Shown in pieces: positions 12,401-27,400 of a DNA stretch of 64,000 nt (positions are counted from its first letter, which is position 1; the number at the start of each line of letters is the position of its first letter). Under the pieces are notes generated by a model, which made no database searches, was not told the DNA's origin, and was given only the letters and a program-made list of their open reading frames with translations. The DNA comes from Linyphia triangularis (Eukaryota > Arthropoda > Arachnida > Araneae > Linyphiidae). The stretch spans positions 27,186,123-27,250,122 of the forward strand of contig OZ021732.1 in assembly GCA_963978545.1 (NCBI GenBank), in the 5' to 3' direction. The translations under genes were made by a program, and so were the position numbers.

Positions 12401-15400
12401 TTTTACATTAATGCTAAAACATGTTTTACATTATTACTAGAAACTCACTTTAGACAGAATGTGACTTATGACATTTTTCAAATAGCTGATTCAAGTTAAG
12501 CAAAGAAACATAATAAATATAACTAGACTTTCTCAATATGCAGTTATCTGTGAACTCAATTGGAAATTATTCTGAGTTTATGTGATACCACCAATTCTAT
12601 TTCTATAAGTGGAGCCCTGTGTCAAAATTGAAAAATTTGCCATTTTCTATAATGTTTCCCATATTGATTGCAATAAGCTAATGTTATATATTTTGAATAT
12701 AGATTAACTAGTACAAATGCCTTGCTATAAAAATTAAAACGGCATAATATATCTGGTAACTGTGAGAGAGCCTAAAAAAAAAGTACTCAATATTACATCA
12801 CTTTCCCTTCTTTTTCTTATGAAATGCATCTTAAAAAATTTACTTAATGATAACACAATCTTGAGATTTAAAAAAAGCCTGAAATTCTTTATTAATTAGT
12901 TTTAATTCAATTTATATTCTTATATGTATCTAAAATACTTCATTGTTGCTGATTACTATGATTTATATATATATATTTGAATATTTTTTTAAATGTTTTT
13001 TCAATTATTGATTTAAAGTGTTTGATTTTTAATATTGTAGGAATGTTGATAAAGAATCAAATAAACCAATGCAAACTATTAGTGTACCCAAGTTTCCAAA
13101 ATGTAAGAAAAGCATTTTGAATTATTTCTAAAATTAAAATAGGTAATTTTCATTTAGATATATCATAATTGTAGATACAATGTAACAAAGTAATTAAATA
13201 AAATTAGATTTCTGTTACCTCTAGAATAAGGGAACTAAAAATCGCTGAACAGGTAAAAAGGTGCTAACTCTTAATTTGTCAAAATTTTTAAGAGAGTAAA
13301 AAAATCTTCAAAAGTCTACTTTAACATGAGCTTAGTACTTTTGTGCATTGCTAATTTATTGCAATGGTGTAAATATTTTATTAATAATTTCTCTCATTTA
13401 TGTATGCTTTGCATACCTCACCACTTATATATAAGTACACGAATCTAGTTCCATCATTTCATAACTTTTGATTTTGTTGTTTGAATTGCCAAATGTTGGA
13501 TTTGAGAAACTGTTAAATTTTTTATTTTACATATGTCTAGCTCTTAAACATTCTATCTTTTTCAAATTTTTTAAAATTCTTAAACTTTATTATTTTATCT
13601 TTTTTTGCTTATGCAAATAAACATACTTTATCACACAAATTGCCAAATGTTTGATTTCAGAAACTGTTGAATTTTTTAATTTACATATGTCTAGCTCTTA
13701 AACATTCTATCTTTTTCAAATATTTTAAAATTCTTAAACTTTATTATTTTATCTTTTTATTACTTATGCAAATAAACATACTTTATCACATGTGCGCCAT
13801 TGTTTGTGCCAACCACTGCACAAAGCAACAACCACTATTAAAGGGTTGACAGCTATGCAAGCTTCTTGAGTAGTTTTCAATTCAAATAAACAGATATAAA
13901 AATTTAAGTAGTTTTCATGATATTATAATTGTTGAAGCTTCGGAATTAGAGCTTAGTACTTGGGAGGTAAACAAAAGAAGCATAGATTTTTCAATGATAT
14001 CTTTGAAAAAGTGCAGCATAACTATAAGAATTCTAGCAAAAACTTGAACTAGCAAACAAGATAGACTATGAAAATTATTTTCCCTCCATTAACTTTAAAC
14101 CTCCAACTCTGAGCCCTCAACTAGCATCTATGATAGGAGTGTGGAATGCTTTGTCCACAATACCGGTTTTATCGAGTACTTATACCTAATGAAGATTGAC
14201 CACTGTATCAGTTTTTCTGGCAGTTCAAGTGTATAGTTTTCTAGAAATTTGAAGATACAGTTAACTTATCAATAAAATTATAATTTTCAGCTGTGCCCTT
14301 AACAGTACCTTTTTCGGATGAAGCATCCCATTTTTGCAGCATTTCAGGAGGCAAAGGATCTTCCCTGGGAAAACTCACAAAATTAAGCAACGAAGAAAAA
14401 ACGGTATGTCATGACCAACGATCAATTATTACATTAGGCAAAAAAAAAATCCAGCCCTGACTAGATCTTTTCTTCTACAGACACTAAGCAATGAATTAGA
14501 AACCTGGGATCAATGTTGTATTTGATCTTCTTTTACTTCTATAACAGAACTGAATAATATGTTTGCATTTGTACTTAATTCCTACTGAGTTACAAAGTGC
14601 ATTTACACCTAGAAAATACCATGCATTACAGAAAAAGTCTTTAAGCTAGTGTAAATTGTATGGCAATGAAAATTGATAATGAGCAAGCATTTTCGTCGCC
14701 TTCTGAGCATTTGTAACAAGGTTCTAATCCAAAGTATGCTGAAGCCAAAGAAGAAATTAAAATACAAATGAAGTAAAATGAACCTCAATAAACGTTACAT
14801 ATGGTACGTATTGGTTGGCTCAAATTAACCTTTTTAAAAAGTCTTTTCTAGTAAAAACACATAATGCAATGATGTCAAGTTTTTGATGGTTTTATAAAGA
14901 GATGGCAACTGACGATCCAATGTATCAGACTTTGTATTGGAAGTTGGTTCTGGTAGCTATTAAAAATAGGATAACTTGGCCTGCATAGTAGATTTAGTGT
15001 TAAATGTCATCCAAGTTATAATAAAATTTAGTGTAACCAACATTTGTGTAAGTATTCACAGGTTTCTAATTCATTGGATAGTGTGTATAATTGATACAAG
15101 AAAATTTGAAGTTACCATTTCAATTCGTAATTTTAGATTATGTGAAGTATTTTAAATCAAATTAGGTCTTATAATAGGGAGTCTAGCTGATATGAAGTAA
15201 TAGATGTCCCCTTAAAATAGTCATATTTTGATACTATTGAAACCAAAAATGTGGTCATCATTTGGATTATTTTTTTTGTCTATTATAGATGTGACGCAAA
15301 ATTAATTTTCCAAATAATCGTTTCTAATATAGTTTACAGTACCTAAAGGCATTGTAGTCACCACTGCAGCATATCATGAGTTTTTAACACCTGAAATTCT

Positions 15401-18400
15401 TAGGGCAGTGGAGCATTTAGAGAATGTAGTTTAGTAAGTTATTTTACAAATTTTATTTTATTTCCTAGTTCTTAACATACCCTCTTCACTTCATCTGATA
15501 TTTTCATTTTTAGTGGGAATACAGAAGGTGACGTAAAAAAGACTTGCAACTCGTAAGTTTTATATACGTCGGATTTAAAATTATTATTTACAGGTTGTAG
15601 TTATAATAAATGTTTTTCTACTCTTGATAAAATTTATTATTTTTACGTAAAGCTAATCATATTTCAATATCCTGAATATTTTCTTTTCTGCTAATTTTAT
15701 TTAAGTGTAAAATTGCCTTTCTTTAAAAATTCAAATAACTTAATAATCCATTATATTTTAAATTACAAGATCTATCATTTTAGTTGTCTTTACAATTAAA
15801 TAGTTTTTGGAAACTAAAGTAATGATGATTACATATTTGATGCAAATTCAAAACACAGGATGCATATGAACAGGCCTGAGACAATATGAACTCAGTTGTT
15901 CAAACAACAAACCCCTTTAACAATAGGTCAAGTTATTAAATTAATACATGTACTAAATACTGCCTACATATTTCTTATTGATAAGTTTTTCAGAATGTAT
16001 TAAATTGTCTTAGTTGTTAAATCGTCCATTAGGAAATAGTCTTCATTTTAATTAATACTTTTATGTAGGTTTTGTTGTGGTAAATTTTTTAATTTCTCTT
16101 ACTTTTCCAAAATAAAAAAAAACTGGATTTTGACACTGACTATCCTTAAAGAGCATTTTCTACACATGCTTCTGTTACTTGGATCCAGATTCTAAGCAAG
16201 TAAAATTTGGCGACATTTAATGAATGAAGTATCCCTTAGTTAAGATGGACAATATTTTATTAAAAAAAAACTGCCAATTTGGCAAGAAAACATATATTTG
16301 AATATCCAAGTTTCAATCTAATACCTCTATTTACGTCAAGAGATAATATAGTTACTATGGGAGCACTCTTTCAGTCTAATTTGAAAGCTCTTCCTATTTA
16401 ATTTATATAATCTTTTAAACCTTATCATAAACTTCAAAATGGGCTTGGTTACTGCACATTGACATTTGCCATTTCCAGAACTTCTGGTCAATACTATCGG
16501 TTGAAATTTTTTATAGAAAATCATTGGGACAAAACTTTTTATTTGAAATATCTTGCATGTCATTAGTAGTTTTGTCTGGGAATGTTGATCTTAGTTAAAT
16601 ATTGATAAAGAAATTTTTTATGGTTTTTTCTCTTTGTTAATGTAATGTAGAAGCTAAAAATGAAGATGAAGATTCATAGTTTTTGTTATGCCATTCAGTG
16701 GTAACCTGTTGTTTGTATTTTTTAAAATTAATAAGAATACTTTAAGAATAATTTTATCAAAAATTGTGCATCTGTCCCACTGTATTTAGTTAATAATTCT
16801 TGAAGTTGCATCAAAATAGTAAATTCTTCTAAAATTTATCAATTTCAACTTTCCTAAACAGTCTTCTTTATGTTTTAGAGTTTCAGTTATAATAGAAAAG
16901 GCAACATTGCCTCAAAGCATTTGTCACAGCATCACTAAAAGTCTCAATGAAATCTATGGTTCTCGAGCCAATCAGCTCAAGTTTGCTGTTAGGTCATCTT
17001 CTACAGGTACTTAATTATTAGCTTAAATTTCTAAAATAAATTGTGAACAATAATCAACTCAAAGGAAACTATAAGGCATTTCAGTTTAAAAAAATATTAT
17101 GTCCTAACAGAAGTGTCTTATAATTCCTTTACGTTATTATTTTTAGGAGGTACACATGTATCATGACCAAGAAGGTCTGTTTAATAAATTATCCAATTAG
17201 TGTTGATCAAGATCACTAAAATAACCTTCACTTCCTATTTCTAATGCAAAAAAAATCTTGGATAACTATTTTCAGATTTTTTTTTTTCATTTATATACTT
17301 CAATAACTTTAATGCATACACTTGTGAATATCACTCCAGCATATATTCATATTTTATTTGAAATTTTATTCAAACTAAATGCAAAAATTTAAATATTAGT
17401 TTTCTCCTATTTGTACATGATATATACTGAAGCGGGTGAAGTTAAAACATTTTTAAATAATGTTGTTTTATGACTCCTATATGAACAATTTTCAGGTGAA
17501 GATACTACAGCAATGTCAGCTGCTGGTCAAATGGATACCTTTCTAGGTATAGAAGGACTCGAACAAGTAAATATTTACTATCATTTAAGCTCTATTATTA
17601 TAATCTAATTTCATCATATTAATAATGAATCAAAAGTATTATGGTAAAAAAAGATGCATATTTTTAGTATAATTTTTGCAGATAAATTGTAGAATATATC
17701 AATAAATTGAGAATCAGTAATTGTATATCTTGTATTAGATTCAATTAATAAAAGTAGGCAATTTGTTTCTGTATTAGATTTCGAAATTTCCATCTTTGCT
17801 TTATGAAGAAAAATAATTGCATTAAACTTTTTTCTTGAAACTCTTTATAGATATTTCAAGCAGTGAAGAAATGCTGGGCCTCTCAATTCGGTCATATAGC
17901 TGTTGAATATAAAAAGTAATAATTTTATTGTGTGCTGGTCATTGGATGGTATTTTTATTATAGGCATTGATAAATTGTGTTTATGTGTTACTGTATTAAA
18001 ATATACATGGAATGGAGATCCATAACTTAACTTTTATCTTCTCCTTGTTCTCTCATTCATTAATTCATTTCTTCAAGTAATCATATTTAACCTTTATAAA
18101 TTTTTCAGACGTTATGGTCAGATTATGAACTCTCCTATGGCTGTTGTCATCCAAGAGATGGTTGCGTGCGAAGTGTCTGGAGTCCTCTTCACTTGTGATC
18201 CAGTCACCAACAATCCATCCGTCATCACCATCACTGCAAACTATGGATTGGGAGAGGTACTTCTAGAATTTTATATGAGATAAGTTTAAGTAATTTTTTT
18301 CTTTTATACAGGGTGGGCTTAAAGTACCGACATATTTGAAAAATTAATATAAAATTTATCAAATGGTATTTAACAGTGCAAATTTCTGTAAAGTGCTTGT

Positions 18401-21400
18401 TGTTAGTGATACTTTAAAAAGAATTCACATATACGGCACTTTTACTAATAAAGAGGATTTACTATAACTGTTCAGGGTTCATAAGCCTCTGGGAGAACAA
18501 GGAAAACTCAGAGAAAATAAATCCACTTTAAAATATCAGGGAATTCTCAGGGGAAAAAGAAAAATCCCTGTTAAAACCTGGAAAAAGTCATTTTTACTCT
18601 GGATAAATATCCTATTCTTCAGTGCTATTTGTTTAACCTTAACTCAAGGACTTAAAGTTACAGAATTATGATAACATAGACTTGCAGAAAGTTGTTTTTA
18701 AAGAAAAAAAATTACTTTTTTCGTGTTATCAAAAAAATTTGTGTAATCGAGGTTTGACTATACTTATCTGACTTGATAAAATAGTTAAAATAATCAATTC
18801 TTGCTATAAAAAAAAAAAATTAACTCTGGAAAACTCAAGTAATTTTTTTTTTTTTTTTTTCTTTTGAAAATGAGTATGAACCCTGTTAGCTTAATCTTTT
18901 CTGTTCTGTTGGGGTGGGGTTTTTTTTCGTATTTTTATCGTATAATTAAATATAATTCACACTGTTGCCCATTTGGTAAATCTCATTCTCATACAATGCT
19001 TCTCTCAATTAATTGATTTTATATAAATTTTTGATTGACCATAGAATTTTGGATCACCCAATATATTAGTATAATTTATAGTAAAATAGTCTTGTATCTC
19101 AATATGTATGTATAGTAGTTTTTTGTATCATTAATTCAATATCTCATGCCCAACATTGATACTAAACATTTGAAGTTATTTCACCAATTTCCAACATGCT
19201 TTGGCATTCCATAAATTTTATATGATTAACTTGTGTTGTAGTTTATCAATTTTCTTTATTTTCTACATTTTGATGCTACCTCTCAAAAGACAATTTAATA
19301 CTGTAACTTTATAACCTTTAAGAATTTGGAGTATTTTATTAAATGTTATTTTTTCTTTTGTTAAATTATTGATGTATTCACTGTTCTTTTTTTGTGTGTG
19401 GGTGTGTGTTAATAAAAGCAGTTACCATTAATTAAAATATTATACCAACTTTGATGACATTTCCATAGTAAATATTTTCTAATATAACTTTAACGCTATT
19501 TTTTTTTTTTTTTAAATGTATGCAAATATTTCCTAATGAAGTGTAGACACAAATTTATTTTATATATCTTTTTCAGACTGTTGTGTCTGGATCAGTTGAG
19601 CCAGATACTATCACTCTTAAAAGGAAAGCAAATGGAAACTTAGAGTTTGACTCGGTTCTTGTTGGAGCAAAGCAACAGAAGCTTGTGATGCAAGGTAGTA
19701 CTATATTCAGTTATCTTTTTGATACTTTAGCTAGAACTGAATGCATGAAATGCACATTATTATTAAATTTTTTTTACAGATTTGATTTCAATGGTAATTT
19801 ATTATTCTTGCTACAGTTATGTTTCAAGTGAACATATGTATTTCTTTGAATTTCTTAATTTTATAATTTTTATTATTAGAATTAAAATTTAGCTGTGATG
19901 AATGTTATAACTTTTGTTTCATTTAAAAGTGTCACTTTTTTAAAGAATTTTATTCAAGGTATGACTGCAAAAACTATTTTGTTACCAAAATGGCAAGAGG
20001 TTTGCCATAGTTTCAAAAATTCACCCAAATTATAATTTTTATATCAAATAATATTCTCTGATTTTTTTATTAAACATTTTATGTAATGTAAAAATTTAAA
20101 TTACTAAAAGTGATTCCCATTCTTGAAAATAGTTGCTCACACTGACTTGAAACTATTTGTATGTTCATTTAACAGTCAATAAAATTCAGAAAATCAATAT
20201 GAATTTTATTGACTGTAAAATAAACATACAAGTAGTTTCAATCCTCTGTGAGTAACGGTTTTAAAAATGCTCATTTTTAAAAATTGGAATTTACTTTTAA
20301 AATACCCTATTTATAATGCTTAAATTTATCATATTATTGTTCAAATCACTTTCGATATTCATAAATGAAAGCAGAAAAACTTAAAATTACTTCCATTGTG
20401 AAATTTCTAATGTTAATTTGTATATAAATTGTTATTGACAATTTTTCATTGCAGAAAATAACCTAATTTTGTAATAGTGTTTGTTATTGCAAACTATTTT
20501 TTGCAATAAATAACTTTATTTTTTTTTCTATCTTATCCGAAAATTAATTTAATTACTTTGAAAAAGAAATTATAAGTATTTCATCAGAAAATCATCTTAT
20601 ATTCCATCGAAGTCTCTAGTTGGAATAAGCACTAGTTATTTATTGACAAGCAGTTTAGTCTTAATTTTTATTTTTGAAAATCTCTTAAAATGATCATAAA
20701 ATTTTTCAATTAATAGATTAATTGTCTTTATTAGTAATATGAAATTATATTTTATTTACCTTTCAACATTTAATTGTGTATTGTTATCTTGTAGCATTCA
20801 TTTAAAATTATTAAGCTCCATAAGTTACTAAATAAGTGAAGCTCTATAAAATAAATTACATAGATTTGTTTTCTCTAATCTAAAACAATTTGCAGTATTT
20901 ATTACTCATATTTAAAAACTATTGCTGTTTAGCTTATTGAAATTGTTTCTTACAATACTTTTACAATGACTGATAAATTTATAATTCTTTTTGCTTCTAC
21001 ACTACTGCCACATTATTTCACTAAAGAAATTGATACACTGAGAAATTAAACTATATTTTTATAAGCCTATTTGTATTATTGCATAACGTAAAAATAATTA
21101 ACCCTTAACTGTCTATTTAATAATATAAATCATTTCATGTGCACTTAAATGTGTATAATTAAAGTAAAATATTTGTTTTATTATCTAGTCACCAATATTC
21201 TACTATTACTGCCCTCTAGAAAGTAACGATACTTTTTCAATTTAGAATCTGGTGGCACTAAAACTGAAGATATACCTGAAGATAAAAGAGGTGATAGTTG
21301 TTTAACAAAAGATCTTGCCGAACGTTTGGGAAAAATTTCAATAAAAGTATGTTACATTTTCGTTCAAATACAATTAAAGTGTTAATTTTTTTTTAAAATT

Positions 21401-24400
21401 TTTTTTTTATTTAATGTCATTTATAGTAAGGTTATGAAAACCAGTAAACCAGGGTTTTTTTTAAAAGTAGTTTTAAATGGGTTTTTTTTTTTTTTTTTTT
21501 TTTTAATGACATGGCTGTTTTATTTTCTGTGCATGTAATAGACCATTCTTAATACTTTTTGTCCTTCTGAGGCTAATGATTCCTAAAGACATCACCGACA
21601 TTTCTGAGTTTATATCAATTTTGAGATAAATTTACTTTTTTAGCGATTGTTTTTAAACCAAATCTACAGAATCATTTCCTAACACTAATATCCCTCTTTA
21701 TTTAATTATTTTTTAAAAAATTAAATTGCGGAATAACCCTGTGTATAAATTGTGTTAATTCTGAATGAATAAACCTTTTCACATGTACATACCTACTGAC
21801 CTTTTTAAAATTGAAATTTTAGAATTATGATCAAGCTCTAAATGTTTTCTATAGTGCAATTGTCATACCACCATTTGCATGGTGGAAAAAATTATCCAAT
21901 GAAAGAATACATGTTTATAAAACCCACAAATAATTTCATTTTTTAATTGATAAGCCCTTGCCTGTGGAAAGATTAAAACACCTTTTATTTAGAGCTGCAT
22001 GGAGCAATATATTAAAAGTTTGAATAAAGCAATTATTGATTTATTCTTTAATAGTATAAACACTATAGCTTCTGCTATAAACCTTAATTTTTCTTACTTT
22101 TCTTAATAAGTGCATAAAATAGTTTTTTAATGACTAGATTTTTTTTAGATTGAAAATTACTACAGATCTTCTAGGGACATTGAATGGGGAGTTTCAAATG
22201 ACATTGTATATATTTTACAGGTAAGAACACTGCTTTTAAATTAAAATTATATTTTTATATAAGATAATAGCAATTTACAATGAAAAAAGTATTCACAAGT
22301 TAATTTTATAACAATTTAATTTATTTTTTTTCATGCAAGGTTCAATTTATAGAATTTTTTAGATTTCATTTAAGTTTAATTTCATCAAAAGATTTAATTT
22401 ATCACCTTATGGGACTATCATTAATTATTTCTTTCATAAGGTATTGTTACATTTAGTGAGTAATTGTGAACTTATTAGGTTGTGCAAATGATTTATCTAT
22501 TCACTATAGTTGAATATTAAAAAGTATCTTATAAGTTGAAGTCAGTTTTCATTATTTATAAAAAAAAATTTTTATCAATCTTTCAAAATGAAATTTCCAA
22601 TTCTTGCATTTGTTACATCTTTTAAGATCAAGTACTTAACTTATAAACTTAAGGTATAAACAAGAACTTAAGATATGTTTTATATATTACTGTACTTACA
22701 TAAGTTATGCAATAATATGCATTTCTCATCTTATTATTTCTGTTCAATTGTACTTAAAAATTGCAAGCAAATGTATTATGCAAATAAACATAAAAAGTCA
22801 TCGGACATAAGTTTGAGCTTTATCCAGAAAATTAAGGTACAAAATCAATTTATGATATTTACTACATACAGGATTTTTTAATTGATAAACAGCCTCTATG
22901 TTTATTTAAATTTATAAATGAGTGTTTATTTGCAGTCTCGTCCCATCACAAATGCAACTACAGAGACTGAATTTGAAATAAAACATGATTTGGATGCTCC
23001 TATGCGATGTGAAAATGATTATTATACTGTTGCTAATATTGGGTAAATATAAAATCTTATTCTCTTAATGTGTACACTGGAACTATACCTAAGTTTTATC
23101 ATAAAATGTGGTGACTTATCTTAACACTTTTTAGAGAAGTTATGCCAGGTGCCACTTCACCTTTAGGAATAGATATAATTTGCTACTTCTTCGGCAATAT
23201 ATTTAAAGTAAGTTATATTCTGTTTTATTGATAAATTTTACATATATATGCAATAATCAGATAAAAGCCATTTTTTTTTTTTTTTTAAATTGAGTTACTG
23301 GCACTTATTGAGTTTTATTGAAGTTTGGTCATTTGAGTGCAATCTATTTAAAACCTGAAGGAAATAACCTCAAAACAAATTAGTGATATTCTGTTACAAG
23401 TAAATTAAGATGAAACTTGTTTTCCTCATTTTCTGAAGAATTGGATGTGCATTTCTTGTCTGGGTTTTGCATATCACTGTTCAATTATAACGATTTATTT
23501 ATTTATTTTTTTGATTTTTTTCCCCTTTTTCAATATCTTTATTTGTCAGGGTAACTTTAAATATTCAGGATCTTCATAATTAAAAATCTACAATTTAATG
23601 CTGTTGAGTAGTAGTAGCAGCATTAAAGTGATCATTATAGAATTTTGTATGAGTACTACTGAGATCATGAAGACGTATATTAAAATGAAAGAGTATGAGA
23701 AATGAAGGAATATGAGAAAAAAAATATAAACTATTTAAATTTATATCTCCAGATAGAAATTTTGAACTTAATGGACTATATAAAACTAATTTTACAATCT
23801 GAACCTTATTGCAAAGATTATAAATGAAGTTTTGTAAATTTGTAAATGAAAGAAAACAATCTTATTTATTTTTGAATATTTGTCCTATAATTATTGTCTT
23901 AGAATCATTAGTTGACAAAATTATTTTTTTCTAACTTTAAAAACTATTTTAAGAGGTTACTTTCTGATGTAAAAAAATTCTTTTCATACATAAAATTTTA
24001 TGGATATCTGTTGGTTACTACAAGCTCCAAATAACAAATGATTGAAATTTATCTATACAGTGTTATTTGGAACCTGTCATAATTGAATATATGTTAGAAA
24101 TAAAAGAGAGGTCACTCTAGCTCATTTTCAATAGATTGAAATTCTTGCAATTTGTGAAAACTAATATTTTGCCCAATTTTTTATAAAATACCAATAAAAT
24201 ATTAAAAGAAGAAAAAAATTGCTTTTTTTTTTTTTTTTTTTTTTTTAATCATTGAATTTCTATTACACTTAATGTTACACTGGGTACATTATCTTCCTTC
24301 AAAAAAAAATTTCATTGGGAATTAGGACAGTCATTTAAGTAATAATGAATAAAACTTGTCTACAAAAGAATTTTTATATCCACATTTGAGCAGATGTAGT

Positions 24401-27400
24401 TTCATAGCCATATGCTTGGAATGGAGGGTTAACAATTATTTGGAGAAGTAGTAATTATGTAGTATACTACAAGATTTTCCCGAATGCTGAACATGTGCAG
24501 AAAAGGACTGGGGAAAGGGGATGGAATATTTGCATTCTCTAGTATTGGCAAAGAGCAGCATTGAGAGGGGTTGATGTATTATTACTGTGAAAGATTTTTG
24601 CTCTTTATATTCTTCATTTTAATCAGGTTTGATTCTGATTTCTCTTCACCTAATTTTTGAGTTTACACTTTTCAAAATTTTCAGTTTAATAAAGTTTTTA
24701 TTATAAATCTTTTATATGCATTCCCAACTTATATGTCTAATCGCCACTTATTTAATCAAATCAAATTTTTATAGCATCTGACGTCTACAAAGAAACGCCA
24801 CTGATTCTGTGTCATTCACTAACTTTTTATTTTCACCCTTAAATACTTGTTAGTGACATTGAGTCTTATCTACAAAGTTTCCACTTGATTGGATAATAGA
24901 AAGTGGTTTAATTAGCATATTGTCTTTCAAGTTTTATATCCTTCTTTGCTCTGTTCTTTTTATAATCTCTGAAACTCTTAGAGGAGATGATTGTGCTATC
25001 ACCATCCCCTGGATTCACACCTAGATTTGTGGTATAGTGTAAGATTATATTTGTTGGCTGTTATTAAATAGTTTTCATCCTACAAACTTATTGTTATTCT
25101 TATTTATGTTCACAAAATAATGCCATATTTTGCATTTAGAAACAAGCTTTGGAGAAAGGAGTGGCAGATAGTTTTTTGTCATGCAAATATTTTCTTTCTG
25201 GAATGCTGCCATTCTACAATCATATGATTTGTTCTGTTCCAGAGGTAAATTCATTTTCAAATGCATACATATAATTTCTAAATGTACCTTTAAGGACATC
25301 TGTGCAACATAAGCCATTTTACTCTGAATATTTCTTACGAAGAGTTGTTTGAATGTAGTCGTAAGAATATTTGTTTAAGTGGAACTTTCCACATTTTATT
25401 GATTTAATGAAAAAGTTTGACACTGTACTCTTATTTTGAGAGTTATCATCAGTCTTTCCTATTAACAGAGTTGTTGATCATGACCTGAGTTACACATTTT
25501 CGTTTAAATTGCCCCATTTTAACAATTTTGTAATTGAAGTAAATAGGTTTTAAAAAATCTTGTTGATTAAATGATATTTTGAATAAAAATATAGCTGAGT
25601 TGAACAAAATACATTCTATTTTTTTTTTTTTTTTATTTGGCTAATGTATTTTTTATTTAATTGCCTATTTTAAAATATTTAATATTTTTACATGTTTTGA
25701 AAAATGATAACTCGTTCTATACTCTAGATATTTATCAATGTTTGACAGCTCCAAAACGCAAAATAATAATAATAATAAATGATGTTTACATTTTTTTATT
25801 AGTATTAGATTTTAAAAACTAATTCCCACATCATTTTTCCAAAATTTGTTGTGCTAACTTCTTGAGGGTCTGAAAAATTATTGAATATTTAACTCCTTTT
25901 TTTTATTTTTTACGACTGTTATTGAATTAGCAGTAAAAATTGTATTCATTGTTGTTCCAAGATACAGAGTATCCTAAAAAGGTTATTGTGTGGTCATTTT
26001 TCTTAACTATTAGAGCTAGGAAAACCAATGTGAATTAAAAAAAAATCATAGAAGGAATCATAAAATGAATGGTAGTATAATTTTCATGCCTATTTTATTT
26101 TGAGTAATACAGAAATTATATATTTCTATATCAACTGTGTAAAAAAAGGTAAATTACAAAAGTGTTGCCAAGGGAAAATCACAGCAGTGCAAGAAAAACA
26201 CAATTCTGCCTTTGGAATTTGGGGAAATAGAGGAACATTCAGAAATGTTTTAAAAAGAAAATTTGGTATTGTAAATTATCATTTTAATAGTATAAGTCAC
26301 ATTTTTAAATGCATTTTATTTTGGTAAATTCTAAAGATATTTTTTTTCTTTTATCTTATTTTACTGTAGAAACGCTTGAATAATTCACCTGTTGCTCTTA
26401 CATGGTGCTGTAAATTTAATATTCTTTAACTTAAAAAAAAAAATTCTGTCTTAATTCACACAATCTTTTCATCTTTTATTTTATTTTAAACACTTTTGCT
26501 TCACATTTATTCACTATCTCGAAAAATTAAAAAAAAAAAAAAAAAAACTCTGCACCAACACCCTGTACCATGTTTTTGAATGCCTATGATAATTAAAAAT
26601 TTCATAAATTTGGAAGAAATATGTCAATAAATAATGTGATAGGAAGAAATGGCATTAAGTTGAAGAACAAAAGGACGACGCAAAATCATTGTTAATGTCA
26701 AATGAAGACCAACATGCTGAATTTTATTTCCATTTTAATAACAATATGTGATTCATTCAACTGTTAAATATACTCCCAACAACTGCATTCAAACTTTATT
26801 TTGTAGTGCCAAAAGCCATTCACGTTTAAGATGGTACTAAAATTGAGTTTATATCAAGTGTTCTTTCTTTTCAGTTGATGACTCGGTATGGCTTTGACAC
26901 ACCCATGTCAAAAGGATTCATGATCAGCATATTTGGGCGGATTTTGGACGATCTGGATCTCGTTAAGTTTACTCGTGAAAAGTTTCCTCCTGTTGAAGGA
27001 ACAAAGCCGTCTATCCTCGATAACATCAAATACTATAGAGTAATTGTTCAATTTTCTACTCCTTTTTTTACAATTATTAATAATTAACATAAATGGTTTT
27101 ACAAGTAAGTTTATTATGCAAAACTGTAAAATAGCTCAAATGTATATTTTTTAATACCATATATAAGGTAATAAGTGAATAACAGAACATTTTAAATAAA
27201 GAAAAATGAACATTTTCCAAAGTGACTATATGGTTTTACAGTAATTGGGTTTTTTCCTCAGCAAAGAAAAATTAGTTTCTTATTTTCGCAATAGATGAAG
27301 CAGCTTTGTGAGCAACTTCCCAATGTTATTTAAGTAAGTTGTGAACACTAATTTGTAATATTTTGTTGTAAAGATATGGACAAAAAATATTCTTTTCCTT

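Larger units (their letters stand above)
285..13102 (+). other. N-terminal beta-rich region of the PEP-synthase-like protein (exons 1-7)
   Basis: Visible residues 1 to about 223 come before the ATP-binding domain and have no counterpart in minimal bacterial PEP synthase or rifampicin phosphotransferase. The segment has many short beta-like stretches, Gly-rich turns, and the motifs YEMYLFGEKMRNLG, GKVIGDPIVFYSGRGESG and FIEFTVRDKKGYG. The spacing and the 'phrase then aromatic strand' pattern recall lipocalin-like AttH/CrtC (hydroxyneurosporene synthase) domains, but this is an impression without a profile search. No signal peptide can be assessed because the start is outside the window. Exon 6 (12085-12229) and exon 5 (5763-5884) are separated by a 6.2-kb intron carrying a large hAT-like element. 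Confidence 0.6.
14291..23042 (+). other. PPDK-type ATP-binding domain (exons 8-18)
   Basis: Residues about 224-578 of the visible protein. Exon 8 gives SGGKGSSLGKL (GGKG at 243-246), the glycine-rich opening of the pyruvate-phosphate-dikinase N-terminal domain. Exon 9 gives a PKGIVVTTAAY-type strand. Exon 11 ends with KFAVRSSSTG (Arg346), the nucleotide-contacting FAVRSS signature, followed by a Gly-Gln-Met-Asp-Thr turn in exon 12. Exon 14 has VSGVLFTCDPVT and the NYGLGE motif. Exon 17 ends ILQ and exon 18 opens SRPIT, together the ILQSRPIT-type end of the ATP-grasp half. These are standard landmarks in the standard order, so ATP binding is expected. Confidence 0.88.

Noticed and set aside
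15339..15345. Acceptor AG at 15337-15338 (before TACCTAAAGG) for exon 9
   Set aside because: It would break the phase. The AG at 15331-15332 keeps phase 0 with exon 8.
27292..27333. Possible extra exon (AATAG acceptor, MKQLCEQLPNVI, GTAAGT donor)
   Set aside because: It ends in an in-frame TAA before the donor, and exons 21 and 22 already join in phase with a sensible protein.
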